Part shown: positions 32,164 through 42,284 of the stretch, piece after piece
Numbering within the stretch: position 1 is the stretch's first letter
Layout: each line of letters opens with the position of its first letter
Assembly: GCF_000374285.1 (NCBI RefSeq)
Contig: NZ_KB893941.1
Span: 46,023-110,022, forward strand
DNA from: Actinobacillus capsulatus DSM 19761
GTDB lineage: Bacteria > Pseudomonadota > Gammaproteobacteria > Enterobacterales > Pasteurellaceae
Direction: 5' to 3'
Length of the DNA: 64,000 nt
Translations under genes and position numbers: made by a program
Notes under the pieces: generated by a model
What the model saw: the letters and a program-made list of their open reading frames with translations, nothing else
Told to the model about the DNA's origin: nothing
Database searches by the model: none

Positions 32164-32200
32164 TTTGGATAATTTTAATAATGATAAGAGGGCAAACACA

Positions 32201-32950
32201 ATGAAAACAGCATTAGTTACTGGTGCAACCGCAGGATTTGGTTTAGCAATTTGTAAATTACTGATTCAATCGGGTTATAAAGTGATTGGTACCGGTAGAC
32301 GTAAAGAGCGCCTTGCCGAACTACATTCGCAACTAGGTAATAATTTTTTACCGCTTGCGTTTGATGTAAGTGATGAGGCGGCAACCACACAAGCCTTAAA
32401 TAACCGTCCTACCGGCTGGCAACAAATAGATTTATTAGTCAATAACGCCGGATTGGCATTAGGGTTGGAACCAGCTTATAAAACTGATTTAAAAGATTGG
32501 TATCAGATGATCGATACTAATATTAAAGGGCTTGTGACGGTTACTCGTCTGATTTTACCGGAAATGGTAGAACGTAATAGCGGACATATCATCAATTTAG
32601 GTTCAATCGCCGGTAATTATCCTTACCCAGGTGGTAATGTTTATGGCGGCACAAAAGCTTTCGTTAAACAATTCAGTCTCAATTTACGTGCGGATTTAGC
32701 CGGTACGAAAGTGCGTGTAACGAATGTAGAGCCTGGTTTATGCGGCGGTACGGAATTTTCGAACGTACGCTTTAAAGGCGATGACGACAAAGTGGCAAAA
32801 GTATATGAAAACGTGAACTATGTCGCACCGGAAGATATTGCTAATATTGTGTTATGGCTGAATCAGCAACCGGAACACGTCAATATTAACCGCATTGAAG
32901 TAATGCCGGCGGCACAAACTTTCTCACCACTTGCCGTAGCAAGAGGTTAA
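32201..32950 (+). CDS. ydfG: Short-chain dehydrogenase YdfG (NADP-dependent 3-hydroxy acid dehydrogenase)
   Basis: A 249-residue classical SDR. The cofactor loop is TGATAGFGLAI near residue 7, the NNAGLA motif near 83, and the catalytic set is Ser in NLGSIAGNYPYPGGN with YGGTKAF (Tyr and Lys). E. coli YdfG oxidises L-allo-threonine and reduces malonic semialdehyde. I choose the ATG at 32201, preceded by AGAGGG. The frame is open 20 codons further upstream, but that part is the USS hairpin. The gene lies before trpBA, the same neighbourhood as I recall in H. influenzae. Confidence 0.92.
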   Translation: MKTALVTGATAGFGLAICKLLIQSGYKVIGTGRRKERLAELHSQLGNNFLPLAFDVSDEAATTQALNNRPTGWQQIDLLVNNAGLALGLEPAYKTDLKDWYQMIDTNIKGLVTVTRLILPEMVERNSGHIINLGSIAGNYPYPGGNVYGGTKAFVKQFSLNLRADLAGTKVRVTNVEPGLCGGTEFSNVRFKGDDDKVAKVYENVNYVAPEDIANIVLWLNQQPEHVNINRIEVMPAAQTFSPLAVARG

Positions 32951-33229
32951 TGCCTAAAGGAAATTTCTCTCTTTGCTAAAGAGGGTAGTTTGTCAGGTAT
33001 TATGTAGCAGTTATACAAATTGTAGGGGCGAACCGTGTTCGCCCTTGTGATATTCATTATAAATTGTTTGGGAGAATGCCATTCGCCCCTACATCATTGA
33101 AATAGATTAGCCCCTTGTGCATTTTCTACATAATTTCGGATTTTAAGCGGTTTTGCTTAGACACTTACACCAATATTTCTCTTTTTTAATTCATCATCAG
33201 AAATTTTTGCTTGCATATTGTGAAATCAT
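32951..33229. other. Intergenic region before trpB with a palindromic repeat
   Basis: No gene is visible. The stretch holds the GTAGGGGCGAA inverted repeat at 33021-33093 (listed separately) and AT-rich DNA leading to the trp promoter. A short run of stop-rich sequence separates them. Confidence 0.6.
33021..33093. repeat. GTAGGG-type palindromic repeat, copy A
   Basis: TGTAGGGGCGAA at the left end and TTCGCCCCTACA at the right end form a perfect 12-bp inverted repeat around about 50 bases. An internal ACCGTGTTCGCCC segment is partly complementary to the left arm. Related copies are at 47351-47380 and 49391-49438. Confidence 0.7.
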
Positions 33230-33252
33230 GTACTATTTTAATAGTATATAAT
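33230..33252 (+). promoter_or_regulatory. TrpR-like operator and -10 element of trpBA
   Basis: GTACTATTTTAATAGTAT matches the Trp repressor operator GTACTAGTTAACTAGTAC at 14 or so of 18 positions and keeps its dyad symmetry. TATAAT at 33247-33252 overlaps its right end. This is the arrangement expected for repression by TrpR with tryptophan. Confidence 0.65.
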
Positions 33253-33279
33253 ATTCCTTATAGATAGAGAGAACACGCT

Positions 33280-34470
33280 ATGTCAGACACACTTCTTAAT
33301 CCTTACTTCGGCGAATTTGGTGGAATGTATGTTCCTGAAATTCTAATACCGGTTTTAAAGCAACTTGAATCTGCTTTTGTCGATGCACAAAATGATCCAT
33401 TATTCCAAGCGGAATTTACCGATTTACTCAAAAACTACGCTGGTCGCCCGACCGCATTAACGCTTTGCCGTAATCTCACCAAAGGAAGCAAAACCAAACT
33501 TTATCTTAAACGTGAAGATCTATTACACGGTGGTGCACATAAAACCAACCAAGTATTAGGGCAAGCGTTATTAGCAAAACGAATGGGCAAAACCCGTATT
33601 ATTGCGGAAACCGGTGCCGGACAGCATGGGGTGGCAACCGCATTAGCGTGTGCAATGTTAGATTTGCCTTGCGTAATCTATATGGGCGCAAAAGATGTTG
33701 AACGCCAGTCACCGAATGTATTCCGTATGCGTTTGATGGGAGCGGAAGTGATTCCGGTACAAAAAGGTTCTTGTTCCTTAAAAGATGCTTGCTGTGAAGC
33801 AATGCGTGACTGGGCGGCAAACTATGAAACGACGCATTATTTAATTGGTACGGCGGCAGGCCCGCACCCGTTCCCGACTATGGTACGTGAATTTCAGAAA
33901 ATGATCGGTGAAGAAATCAAGCGTCAAATTTTAGAAAAAGAAAAGCGCTTACCGGATGTCGTGATTGCGGCGGTCGGCGGTGGTTCGAATGCAATCGGCA
34001 TGTTTGCGGATTTTATTGAGGAAAAAGGCGTCCAATTGATTGGTGTAGAACCGGCAGGTAAAGGGATTGAAACCGGCGAACACGGTGCACCACTTAAACA
34101 CGGCACAACCGGTATTTATTTTGGTATGAAATCGCCAATTATGCAAACTAAGGATGGGCAAATCGAAGAATCTTATTCGATTTCCGCAGGTTTAGATTTC
34201 CCGTCTGTCGGACCGCAACATGCTTATCTCAATTCGATTGGACGCGCGGACTATGTTTCGATTACCGACCAAGAAGCGTTAGAGGCTTTTCAAGCGCTAG
34301 CGCAACACGAAGGTATTATTCCCGCTTTAGAAAGTTCGCACGCACTGGCTTATGCGCTGAAATTAATTGCACAAAATCCGGAAAAAGAACAACTATTGGT
34401 GGTGAATCTTTCCGGTCGTGGCGATAAAGATATTTTTACCGTAGATAAAATTTTAAATGGGGGAAACTAA
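33280..34470 (+). CDS. trpB: Tryptophan synthase beta chain
   Basis: PLP enzyme joining indole and serine to tryptophan. It has 396 residues. The PLP Lys is residue 88 in [10 protein letters not shown]. The phosphate-binding GGGSNA loop and the N-terminal [13 protein letters not shown] signature are intact, as is the IPALESSHA block near the C-terminus. It is co-transcribed with trpA one base downstream. The other trp genes are not in the window, in line with the split trp operon of Pasteurellaceae. Confidence 0.98.
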   Translation: MSDTLLNPYFGEFGGMYVPEILIPVLKQLESAFVDAQNDPLFQAEFTDLLKNYAGRPTALTLCRNLTKGSKTKLYLKREDLLHGGAHKTNQVLGQALLAKRMGKTRIIAETGAGQHGVATALACAMLDLPCVIYMGAKDVERQSPNVFRMRLMGAEVIPVQKGSCSLKDACCEAMRDWAANYETTHYLIGTAAGPHPFPTMVREFQKMIGEEIKRQILEKEKRLPDVVIAAVGGGSNAIGMFADFIEEKGVQLIGVEPAGKGIETGEHGAPLKHGTTGIYFGMKSPIMQTKDGQIEESYSISAGLDFPSVGPQHAYLNSIGRADYVSITDQEALEAFQALAQHEGIIPALESSHALAYALKLIAQNPEKEQLLVVNLSGRGDKDIFTVDKILNGGN

Positions 34471-34471
34471 A

Positions 34472-35284
34472 ATGAGCCGTTTTGATACTTTATTTGCTGA
34501 GTTAAAAGCAAAAAATGAAGGGGCATTTGTGCCGTTTGTTACCCTCTGTGATCCGGATTTCGATCGTTCATTTGAGATTATCGAAACATTGATTGCCAAT
34601 GGTGCGGATGCATTAGAACTCGGCTTCCCATTTTCAGATCCTTTGTTGGATGGCCCAGTAATTCAAGCGGCGAATAAACGTGCATTAGACGGTGGCTATA
34701 GTACCGATGCCTGTTTTGATATGATTGCTAAAATTCGCTTAAAATATCCTGAGATTCCAATTGGCTTGCTGCTTTGTGCTAACTTAGTTTTCGTACCAAC
34801 CCAAGAAGTGTTTTTCAAGCGTTGTGCTGAAACGAGCGTTGATGCGGTATTAATTGCCGATGTACCGGTTCTCGCTGCAGAAGAATTTATTAAAACTGCC
34901 AAGAAACACGGCATTCAATCTGTCTTCATTTGCCCGCCAAATGCGGATCAGGTAACGATTGAACGCATCGCAAGTTTAACTGAAGGTTATACTTATTTGG
35001 TTTCTCGTGCTGGTGTAACCAGTGCCGAGAACCAAGTGCATGCTAAAAATTTAGATAATCTTATCGAAAGTCTCAAGCGGTCAAATTCTGCGCCAATTTT
35101 ACAAGGTTTTGGTATTGCGAAACCGGAACAGGTTAAAGAAGCGCTAGCTCTGGGTTGTGATGGTGCGATTTCTGGATCTGCGATCGTTAAAATTATCGAG
35201 AACCATTTAGATAACCAGCCTCAACTATTGACAGAATTAGCGAGTTTTGTAACAGCAATGAAAAGTGCTACTTATATCAAATAA
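34472..35284 (+). CDS. trpA: Tryptophan synthase alpha chain
   Basis: Cleaves indole-3-glycerol phosphate to indole, which is tunnelled to TrpB. It has 270 residues from the ATG at 34472. That start puts the catalytic residues at the canonical numbers Glu49 and Asp60 ([15 protein letters not shown]) and has GGGGGAAA as its ribosome binding site. An earlier ATG at 34457 lies inside trpB and is rejected. The phosphate-binding GFGIAKPEQ and [10 protein letters not shown] motifs are present. A terminator follows at 35307-35354. Confidence 0.97.
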   Translation: MSRFDTLFAELKAKNEGAFVPFVTLCDPDFDRSFEIIETLIANGADALELGFPFSDPLLDGPVIQAANKRALDGGYSTDACFDMIAKIRLKYPEIPIGLLLCANLVFVPTQEVFFKRCAETSVDAVLIADVPVLAAEEFIKTAKKHGIQSVFICPPNADQVTIERIASLTEGYTYLVSRAGVTSAENQVHAKNLDNLIESLKRSNSAPILQGFGIAKPEQVKEALALGCDGAISGSAIVKIIENHLDNQPQLLTELASFVTAMKSATYIK

Positions 35285-35306
35285 ACGGACGTTAAGCGAA
35301 ATAGGT

Positions 35307-35354
35307 AAAAATTTGCACCTTAGTAGTGATTTACTAAGGTGCAAATTTTTTATT
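35307..35354 (+). terminator. Terminator of trpBA
   Basis: AAAATTTGCACCTTAGTA and TACTAAGGTGCAAATTTT form a near-perfect 18-bp stem, followed by a T-run. Confidence 0.92.
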
Positions 35355-35399
35355 TGGGAGTGTTGTCGTTAAATAAAGCTTGAGCTGATAAGAGGTCGA

Positions 35400-35612
35400 T
35401 TATTGGCGCTCTTTTGCAAATAAGTAGCCGTTTAAACCTACGATAATAATGTTTAATATTGCTATGATATAAGCTTTAGAGCTAAAACCATAAAGCGTAA
35501 ATCCTAATCCCCAAAAGATATTAGAGAGACGTAAAGTCGTCATACTACTAATAAAAAATGAAAGACTCAGAATAAGAACCGAACCATAACTAAGAAATGC
35601 AATAATACCCAT
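35400..35612 (-). CDS. Small YgjV-like inner-membrane protein
   Basis: A 70-residue, very hydrophobic protein with about three membrane segments. The pattern TLRLSNIFWGLGFTLYGF followed by AYIIAILNIIIVGLNGYLF resembles the repeat unit of the YgjV family of inner-membrane proteins, but this copy has a single unit. The function is unknown. The ATG at 35612 lies between converging trpA and divergent yoaA-type gene, with a poor upstream match to a ribosome binding site. Being short and AT-rich, it could be overcalled, but its amino-acid pattern is membrane-protein-like throughout. Confidence 0.62.
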   Translation of the reverse strand: MGIIAFLSYGSVLILSLSFFISSMTTLRLSNIFWGLGFTLYGFSSKAYIIAILNIIIVGLNGYLFAKERQ

Positions 35613-35784
35613 TTGCTATCCTAATAAGCTTAAAAATTATAATGCAGTTATTCTACACAAAAAAGAAGCATTGATATAGCGTTTACTACTGTAATACAAA
35701 AAAATTGGCTAAGTATTTATACAGTATTATAATAAAAGACTGTTTGCGCATTTGGAGCAAGCAGCCTTAACGTTTTTTTAATAT

Positions 35785-37707
35785 ATGAATAAATTAGACA
35801 ATAAAATTATCCATGCCTTCAGTGAAGACGGCTTATTAAGTAACAATATTCAAGGATTTCGTCCTCGTGCCGCTCAACTCGAAATGGCACAAGCGGTCGG
35901 AAGAGCGGTAAAATTTGCAACACCGACTGTGGTGGAAGCAGGGACAGGCACAGGTAAAACCTTTGCTTATTTGGTACCGGCGCTGCTTTCCGGTAAAAAA
36001 ACGATTGTTTCGACCGGTTCTAAAAACCTGCAAGATCAATTATTTAATCGAGATCTGCCAACAATTCAAAAAGCCTTAAAATACAAAGGTAAAGTCGCTT
36101 TATTAAAAGGGCGAGCCAATTACCTTTGTTTAGAACGTTTGGATCAAGTGGTGGCAATGGGTGTGCTAGGCGATAAATCAGTATTAGCGGATTTATCGAA
36201 AGTCAGTAAATGGCATACTTCAACCAAAACCGGTGATTTAAGTGAATGTATTACGATCGCCGAAGACAGCCCGATTTTACCGCAATTGGTCAGCACTGCA
36301 GAAAGTTGCTTAGGTTCGGACTGTCCGCACTTTAAAGATTGCTATGTGGTACAAGCTCGTCGCCGAGCAATGGAAGCAGATGTGGTGGTAGTTAATCATC
36401 ATCTGTTTTGTGCCGATATGGCGGTTAAAGAAACCGGCTTCGGTGAGTTAATTCCGGAAGCGGAATTGATTATTTTTGATGAAGCCCATCAATTACCGGA
36501 TATTGCCAGCCAATATTTCGGTCAATCGTTAAGTTCTCGTCAACTGTTTGATATTTGTAAAGATACCAATATTGTTTACCGTACCGAACTAAAAGATCTT
36601 GCTCAGTTAGGCAAAGCAGCGGATCACTTGCAAAAAGTGGTGCAAGATTTCCGCTTATTAATGGGAAAGGAAGGTTCAATTAAAGGTAATTTACGAGAGT
36701 TGTTTAACGACCCAAAAGTAGTAGACGGCTTAACCAAAGTTGCGGAAAGCATTGATTTTTTAAGTGAGGTGATTAAAAAATCGCTCGGTCGTTCGGAAAC
36801 GCTTGATAAAATTTTTGAAAGGTTGGCAGAAGTCAAAGCTCAATTAAAAAAATTGAGCGATACTACCGTGGTTGGCTATTGTTATTGGTATGAAGCCAAC
36901 GGACGTTCTTTCGGTTTACATATCACTCCGTTAACCGTGGCAGACAAATTCGGCGAACAGCTTAAAAATCAACAGATTGGTTGGGTATTTACTTCCGCAA
37001 CGCTTGAGGTCGGTGGTAAATTTGATCACTTATGTCAGCGTTTAGGCATTGAGAATGCGGAACAATTAGTGTTACAAAGCCCTTTTGATTACGCCAATCA
37101 GTCGTTGCTTTGTGTTCCTCGATATTTGCCGGACACAAATAAATCGCACACTTTAACAGAACTTGGCAAAATGTTAATGCCTGTGATTGAAGCTAATAAT
37201 GGTCGCTGTTTTTTACTCTGTACTTCCTATTTTATGATGCGAGGTTTAGCGGATTTTCTGCGTGAGCACAGTAAATTAAGTGTGCTACTGCAAGGGGAAA
37301 CTAGCAAGACTCGCTTATTAGAAAAGTTTATTGCGGAAGAAAATAGCGTATTGGTTGCCACCCAAAGTTTCTGGGAAGGGATTGATGTGCGAGGCGATGC
37401 GTTATCACTAGTGATTATCGATAAATTACCGTTTACTTCGCCTGATGAACCATTGCTAAGAGCCCGCATGGAAGATTGTCGTTTACAAGGTGGAGAACCA
37501 TTTAACGATCTTCAAATTCCGGAAGCAGTAATCACCTTGAAGCAGGGAGTAGGGCGATTAATTCGTGATGTAACCGATAGAGGCGTAGTGATTATTTGTG
37601 ACTCACGTTTAGTGATGCGGAATTATGGTCAAACATTCCTGAAGAGTTTACCGCCGTTAACGCGTACGCGTGATTTAAACAAAGTGATTCAATTCTTAAA
37701 AAATTAG
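35785..37707 (+). CDS. yoaA: ATP-dependent helicase, YoaA/DinG family
   Basis: A 640-residue superfamily 2 Fe-S helicase (XPD-like). Walker A is EAGTGTGKTFAYL near residue 52, with FRPRAAQLEMAQAV as the Q-like motif before it. Cys residues in YLCLERL and ESCLGSDCPHFKDC form the likely 4Fe-4S site. The helicase box is IIFDEAHQLPD (DEAH). Motif VI is ITLKQGVGRLIRD. YoaA works with the HolC clamp-loader subunit in damage repair in E. coli (family knowledge). YoaA is favoured over DinG by length (DinG is longer, about 716). A USS hairpin follows. Confidence 0.9.
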   Translation: MNKLDNKIIHAFSEDGLLSNNIQGFRPRAAQLEMAQAVGRAVKFATPTVVEAGTGTGKTFAYLVPALLSGKKTIVSTGSKNLQDQLFNRDLPTIQKALKYKGKVALLKGRANYLCLERLDQVVAMGVLGDKSVLADLSKVSKWHTSTKTGDLSECITIAEDSPILPQLVSTAESCLGSDCPHFKDCYVVQARRRAMEADVVVVNHHLFCADMAVKETGFGELIPEAELIIFDEAHQLPDIASQYFGQSLSSRQLFDICKDTNIVYRTELKDLAQLGKAADHLQKVVQDFRLLMGKEGSIKGNLRELFNDPKVVDGLTKVAESIDFLSEVIKKSLGRSETLDKIFERLAEVKAQLKKLSDTTVVGYCYWYEANGRSFGLHITPLTVADKFGEQLKNQQIGWVFTSATLEVGGKFDHLCQRLGIENAEQLVLQSPFDYANQSLLCVPRYLPDTNKSHTLTELGKMLMPVIEANNGRCFLLCTSYFMMRGLADFLREHSKLSVLLQGETSKTRLLEKFIAEENSVLVATQSFWEGIDVRGDALSLVIIDKLPFTSPDEPLLRARMEDCRLQGGEPFNDLQIPEAVITLKQGVGRLIRDVTDRGVVIICDSRLVMRNYGQTFLKSLPPLTRTRDLNKVIQFLKN

Positions 37708-37709
37708 TG

Positions 37710-37758
37710 AACAAGCGGTTAAATTTGCAAAATGTTTTGCAAATTTAACCGCTTATTT
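37710..37758 (+). terminator. Inverted uptake-signal pair after the yoaA-type gene
   Basis: AAGCGGTTAAATTTGCAAA and TTTGCAAATTTAACCGCTT form a perfect 19-bp stem around a short loop, with TATTTT after it. This is the cleanest USS hairpin in the window. Confidence 0.75.
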
Positions 37759-37772
37759 TGGAGGATATTCAC

Positions 37773-38132
37773 ATGATTGTTCGTATGCTCAGAGTGCTGA
37801 TTTCCTTAGTGTTACTTTTTGCGATGTTATACGCAGGGAAATTACTTAGTATTCTGATTCCGATTGGTATTTCCGATAGTATTTGGGGAATGCTATTACT
37901 GTTTAGCTGTTTAGTTATTGGTGTTGTAAAAGTTGAATGGGTAACACCAAGCGCAAGACCGTTAACACGTTATATGACGATCTTCTTTATTCCTATCTGT
38001 GCTGAAATTATCGAACATCTTGATACTTTACAGGTACATTTCACCTCATTTGTGTTCGCCAATATACTTAGTACCGCAGTTTCTTTAGTCTTAATTGGGC
38101 TGTTTGCGCAATGGATTTTTCACCGTAAATAA
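37773..38132 (+). CDS. yohJ: LrgA/CidA-family holin-like membrane protein (YohJ type)
   Basis: A 119-residue membrane protein with four predicted helices, of the CidA/LrgA (UPF0299) family. The sequence IPIGISDSIWGMLLLFSCL is the family signature near residues 30-48. The family is thought to act like phage holins/antiholins or in pyruvate export with its LrgB partner. The ATG at 37773 is chosen because GGAGG sits 9 bases upstream. The TTG at 37758 overlaps that element. Its stop overlaps or abuts the lrgB-type gene. Confidence 0.9.
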   Translation: MIVRMLRVLISLVLLFAMLYAGKLLSILIPIGISDSIWGMLLLFSCLVIGVVKVEWVTPSARPLTRYMTIFFIPICAEIIEHLDTLQVHFTSFVFANILSTAVSLVLIGLFAQWIFHRK

Positions 38133-38146
38133 TGGAAGAAGGTAAT

Positions 38147-38833
38147 ATGATATATTTTTATTCTCTCTTAACCATTTTCGCCTTCCTTGCTGGGCAGCGT
38201 ATCAGCCAAAAGTTACGTTCGTCCGTACTTAATCCTTTTGTGATTGCTTTAACAATCGTCATTTTAGTGATTGTGATGGGTAAAGTGCCTTATTCGGAAT
38301 ATTATCAGGGCAATTTTCCGATCAACAATTTACTCAGTGTATCTGTTGTAGCACTCGCCTTACCATTCTATGAGCAGTTACCGCAAATTCGTAAAAAATG
38401 GCGCCCGATTTTAGCGGTTGTTGTATTTGGCAGCGTATGTACCATGCTAACCGGTGTGCTATTTGCTGTGTTGCTGGGAGCGAGCCCGTCTATTCTTGCG
38501 GCAATTGTACCTAAATCGGTTTCTACGCCGATAGCAATTGCGATTTCAAGCCAAATTGGCGCAAGTTCCGCAGTAACAGCGGTTGGCGTGCTGGTTGCCG
38601 GACTGTTAGGATCAGTATTCGGATTTAGTTTCTTACATTATATTGGTGTACGTAATGTCCGAGCCATCGGTTTAACCATGGGAGCGGTTTCTCATGCGTT
38701 AGGTACAGGGCGTTGTATGGAATACAGTATTAAAACCGGCAGTTATAGTTCTATCGCATTAGTATTAAGTGGTGTACTTTCGTCCGTTTTAGCGCCTTTC
38801 GTGTTCAGAGTTGTATTAGCTTTATTCTATTAA
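38147..38833 (+). CDS. yohK: LrgB-family membrane protein (YohK type)
   Basis: A 228-residue polytopic protein of the LrgB/CidB family, partner of the previous gene. The hallmark SPSILAAIVPKSVSTPIAIAIS stretch and GTGRCMEYS near the C-terminus are present. A start at 38132 (overlapping the previous stop as TAATG) gives five extra residues. I prefer the ATG at 38147 because GAAGG lies just before it. Both options keep the pair coupled. The two genes behave as a cassette in many genomes. There is no LytSR-type regulator nearby. Confidence 0.89.
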   Translation: MIYFYSLLTIFAFLAGQRISQKLRSSVLNPFVIALTIVILVIVMGKVPYSEYYQGNFPINNLLSVSVVALALPFYEQLPQIRKKWRPILAVVVFGSVCTMLTGVLFAVLLGASPSILAAIVPKSVSTPIAIAISSQIGASSAVTAVGVLVAGLLGSVFGFSFLHYIGVRNVRAIGLTMGAVSHALGTGRCMEYSIKTGSYSSIALVLSGVLSSVLAPFVFRVVLALFY

Positions 38834-38886
38834 TTTGGTATCTCATTCAATTCAGGGTACAATGCCCCGATTTTTGAAAATTAAGA

Positions 38887-40641
38887 ATGGACATTATGCA
38901 AGAAAAAGATCTTTCGACCTTTAAAACGTTTAAGCGTTTATTTCCAACGATTGCGCCTTATAAGTGGGGACTTGTTGTCGGGGCAATCGCACTAGTGCTG
39001 AATGCATTGGTAGATTCGGGGCTTATCTATCTTTTAAAACCTTTATTAGATCAAGGATTTGGCCAGGCGGATCACAGCTTTTTAAAACTTATGGCTGTGT
39101 TAGTCGTAGTATTTATTTTAGTGAGAGGTATTACGAACTATATTGCCGGTTATTGTTTAGCTTGGGTTTCAGGTAATGTCGTGATGATTTTACGCCGTAC
39201 TATTTTCCAACACTTGATGTATATGCCGGTCAGTTATTTTGACCAAAACCCGGTTGGGCGCTCTCTTTCTCGTGTCACGTATGATACGGAAATGGTTGCC
39301 ACCTCTTCTTCGCATGCTTTAGTTACCATTGTGCGTGAAGGCGCATATTTAATTTCGTTATTTGTGGTGATGATTTACACCAGCTGGCAACTATCGTTAG
39401 TGTTATTTGTTATGGCGCCGATCATTGGTGTATTAATCGGTATTGTGTCGAAACGCTTCCGTAAATTGAGCCGTCATATTCAAAGTTCAATGGGGGAATT
39501 GACTGTAACCACCGAGCAAATGTTAAAAGGGCATAAAGTTGTTTTATCATTCGGCGGGCAGCAAGTCGAAAAAGAGCGTTTTGAGCGTGTAAGTAATGAT
39601 ATGCGTCGTAAAGGGATGAAAATCGTTTCAGCAGATGGGATTTCAGATGGTGTCGCGCAATTAATTGCCTCATTTGCGTTATCGGTTGTTCTGTATGTAG
39701 CGACATTCCCTGAAGTGATGAGTGAAAATCTCTCACCGGGTTCGTTTACCGTAGTGTTTTCATCTATGATGGCAATGTTACGTCCGCTAAAATCGTTGAC
39801 GAATGTTAACTCACAGTTCCAACGTGGTATGGCGGCTTGTCAAACGTTATTTGAATTCCTTGATTTGAAAACAGAGAAAGATCTTGGTACTCACGAAGTT
39901 ACGCGAGTAAAAGGTGATGTGACATTCAATAATGTTTCGTTTAGTTATGAAGGTAAAGACGAACGTGCATTGGATCATATTTCTTTTGCTATTCCACAAG
40001 GCAAAACAGTGGCATTGGTCGGTCGTTCCGGCTCAGGCAAGTCAACGATTGCGAACCTATTAACGCGTTTTTATGATATTGATGAAGGTGAAATTACACT
40101 GGATGGCGTAAATATCCAAGACTATAAATTGGTGAATTTACGTGAACAATGTTCGGTGGTTTCACAACAAGTGCATTTATTCAATGACACGATTGCCAAT
40201 AATATCGCTTATGCGGCTACCGATAAATATAGTCGTGAGCAAATTATTGCGGCAGCGACAGCTGCACATGCAATGGAGTTTATTGAGAAGCTTGATGACG
40301 GTTTGGATACGGTGATCGGCGAAAACGGCGCCAGCCTTTCGGGTGGTCAGCGTCAACGTTTAGCCATTGCTCGTGCTTTATTACGTAATTCGCCGGTATT
40401 AGTATTGGATGAAGCGACTTCCGCACTGGATACGGAATCCGAACGAGCAATTCAAGCGGCACTTGCTGAGTTACAAAAAGATAAAACCGTGCTTGTGATC
40501 GCTCATCGCTTATCTACGATTGAAAAAGCGGATGAAATTTTGGTGGTGGAGCACGGACAAATTATCGAACGTGGTTCTCATACCCAATTACTTGCACAAA
40601 ACGGGGCTTATAAGCAATTACATAGCCTTCAGTTTAGTTAA
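38887..40641 (+). CDS. msbA: Lipid A export ATP-binding/permease protein MsbA
   Basis: ABC flippase that moves core lipid A across the inner membrane; essential in most Gram-negatives. It has 584 residues, with a fused six-helix membrane domain at about 25-310 and a C-terminal ATPase. Walker A is GRSGSGKST, the Q-loop region [12 protein letters not shown], signature [16 protein letters not shown], and Walker [28 protein letters not shown] at the N-terminus matches family starts. ATG at 38896 is an equally plausible start. lpxK and kdsB do not follow as in E. coli; a terminator and lolB do. Confidence 0.95.
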   Translation: MDIMQEKDLSTFKTFKRLFPTIAPYKWGLVVGAIALVLNALVDSGLIYLLKPLLDQGFGQADHSFLKLMAVLVVVFILVRGITNYIAGYCLAWVSGNVVMILRRTIFQHLMYMPVSYFDQNPVGRSLSRVTYDTEMVATSSSHALVTIVREGAYLISLFVVMIYTSWQLSLVLFVMAPIIGVLIGIVSKRFRKLSRHIQSSMGELTVTTEQMLKGHKVVLSFGGQQVEKERFERVSNDMRRKGMKIVSADGISDGVAQLIASFALSVVLYVATFPEVMSENLSPGSFTVVFSSMMAMLRPLKSLTNVNSQFQRGMAACQTLFEFLDLKTEKDLGTHEVTRVKGDVTFNNVSFSYEGKDERALDHISFAIPQGKTVALVGRSGSGKSTIANLLTRFYDIDEGEITLDGVNIQDYKLVNLREQCSVVSQQVHLFNDTIANNIAYAATDKYSREQIIAAATAAHAMEFIEKLDDGLDTVIGENGASLSGGQRQRLAIARALLRNSPVLVLDEATSALDTESERAIQAALAELQKDKTVLVIAHRLSTIEKADEILVVEHGQIIERGSHTQLLAQNGAYKQLHSLQFS

Positions 40642-40649
40642 TCGAATGA

Positions 40650-40673
40650 AGTCTCCTTTTCGGGAGACTTTTC
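40650..40673 (+). terminator. Terminator of msbA
   Basis: AAGTCTCC and GGAGACTT form an 8-bp or longer perfect stem around a TTTTCG loop, followed by TTCGTTTTC. Confidence 0.82.
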
Positions 40674-40679
40674 GTTTTC

Positions 40680-40740
40680 TACAAGCGGTCAAAAGTTGCT
40701 AAAAAATTACAAATTTTTAACAGAATTAGACCGCTTATAA
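40680..40740 (+). other. Inverted uptake-signal pair between msbA and lolB
   Basis: ACAAGCGGTCAAAAGTT and AATTAGACCGCTTATAAG face each other directly before the lolB leader. The second of two hairpins after msbA. Confidence 0.5.
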
Positions 40741-40775
40741 GCTAGAATAGCTACTCACGTTATAAAAGGTTCGCT

Positions 40776-41408
40776 ATGAAAAAATTTTCTTTTTTAGTTT
40801 CACTCGGTGCAATGTTAGTGTTAACGGGCTGTAATTCGGTGTTAGATGCACCTACAACCGTTCAGACGCCGACCGTACAAATCTCGCATACCGATGCCAA
40901 ATGGCAGCAACATCTTAATCAATTAGCGCAAATTAAGCGTTATCAAGCGAAAGGGCAATTCGGGTATATCTCACCTGAAGAGCGTTTTTCTTCACACTTC
41001 GATTGGCAATACCAATCAGCAAATAATTTCGGTTTAGAACTTTCATCAAATTTATCGACAAAGTCGATGAAATTACATCGTACCCAACGAGGATTAACCG
41101 TTTCGGACAGTGAAGGGCGCTCACGTACGGAAGCGGATGTTGATGCGTTGATGGAAGAAATTATCGGTGTTTCATTTCCGATTGATCAATTTGCCTATTG
41201 GGTAAAAGGTCAGCCGGAAAAAAACGGTAATTATATTGTGAATGAAAAACGTCAACTTTCACAATTTAGTTATCCGATTAACGGTCAAGTGTGGCAAGCG
41301 AGCTATGTTGAATATCACGAAGATCGTCAACCGAACTTACCGAAGTTAATCGTATTAGAGAATGGTCAACAAACCTTAAAAATTCGTATTGATCAATGGA
41401 CGTATTAA
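40776..41408 (+). CDS. lolB: Outer-membrane lipoprotein receptor LolB
   Basis: Final acceptor of lipoproteins from periplasmic LolA; inserts them in the outer membrane. It has 210 residues. The type II signal ends LVLTGC with lipidated Cys at 19. The mature part has [10 protein letters not shown], the FDWQY strand, and [17 protein letters not shown], typical of the LolB half-barrel. The TAA overlaps the ispE start by one base (TAATG), and the order lolB-ispE-prs is the conserved gamma-proteobacterial one. A USS pair lies upstream. Confidence 0.93.
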   Translation: MKKFSFLVSLGAMLVLTGCNSVLDAPTTVQTPTVQISHTDAKWQQHLNQLAQIKRYQAKGQFGYISPEERFSSHFDWQYQSANNFGLELSSNLSTKSMKLHRTQRGLTVSDSEGRSRTEADVDALMEEIIGVSFPIDQFAYWVKGQPEKNGNYIVNEKRQLSQFSYPINGQVWQASYVEYHEDRQPNLPKLIVLENGQQTLKIRIDQWTY

Positions 41409-42253
41409 TGAATAAAGTCACTTTACCTAGCCCGGCTAAGTTAAATCTTTTCTTATACATTACTAACAGACGCACAGACGGTTATCACGAGTTACAAACC
41501 TTATTTCAATTTTTGGATTTTGGCGATGAGATTTCACTAGAAGTAAATCAGAGCGGTGAAATTGAATTGTTAAACGAAATTGAAGGGGTTGAAAAAGAGC
41601 AGAACTTAATTTATCAAGCTGCAAAATTATTACAAAATCATACCGCTTGTATGAAAGGTGCCAAAATCGGCGTAACCAAGCGTTTACCAATGGGCGGTGG
41701 TGTTGGTGGCGGTTCATCGAATGCGGCAACTGTACTGGTCGGATTAAACCATTTTTGGCAAACGGGTTTAACCCTTGAGCAGCTTGCAGGATTAGGATTG
41801 AGCCTAGGTGCGGATGTGCCTATTTTTGTGCGAGGCGTTGCCGCTTTTGCAGAAGGCGTCGGTGAAGTGTTAACACCTTGTGAGCCGGAAGAAAAATGGT
41901 TTGTTGTATTAAAACCAAGTGTTTCTATTTCGACCGCAGTCGTTTTTAATGACCCTAATTTACCTCGAAATACGCCAAAACGTAGTTTGACGGACCTGTT
42001 AGATAATAAATGGGCAAACGATTGCGAAAAAGTTGTACGAGATCATTATTCAGAGGTTGAAGATCTTGTTCAAGAATTGGTAGAATATGCACCGTTTCGG
42101 TTAACGGGCACTGGTGCTTGTATTTTTGCCGAATTTAATTCAAAAGAAGACGCACAGAAAGTCTTCAATTGCAAACCTCAAAACGTGTGTGGTTTTGTTG
42201 CTAAAGGGCAGAATATTTCGCCTTTGCACAAAAAATTAAACTTAATTCCCTAA
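41408..42253 (+). CDS. ispE: 4-diphosphocytidyl-2-C-methyl-D-erythritol kinase
   Basis: Fourth step of the methylerythritol phosphate pathway, phosphorylating CDP-methylerythritol. It has 281 residues from the ATG at 41408; an ATG at 41396 sits inside lolB and is rejected. It is a GHMP kinase: [12 protein letters not shown] at the N-terminus, the ATP loop [17 protein letters not shown] near residues 90-106, and a C-terminal [13 protein letters not shown] motif. It completes three ispD, ispE, ispF genes in this window. Spacing to prs is 31 bases. Confidence 0.96.
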   Translation: MNKVTLPSPAKLNLFLYITNRRTDGYHELQTLFQFLDFGDEISLEVNQSGEIELLNEIEGVEKEQNLIYQAAKLLQNHTACMKGAKIGVTKRLPMGGGVGGGSSNAATVLVGLNHFWQTGLTLEQLAGLGLSLGADVPIFVRGVAAFAEGVGEVLTPCEPEEKWFVVLKPSVSISTAVVFNDPNLPRNTPKRSLTDLLDNKWANDCEKVVRDHYSEVEDLVQELVEYAPFRLTGTGACIFAEFNSKEDAQKVFNCKPQNVCGFVAKGQNISPLHKKLNLIP

Positions 42254-42284
42254 CTTCCCTTTGTAAATTCAAGGATCAATTCCA

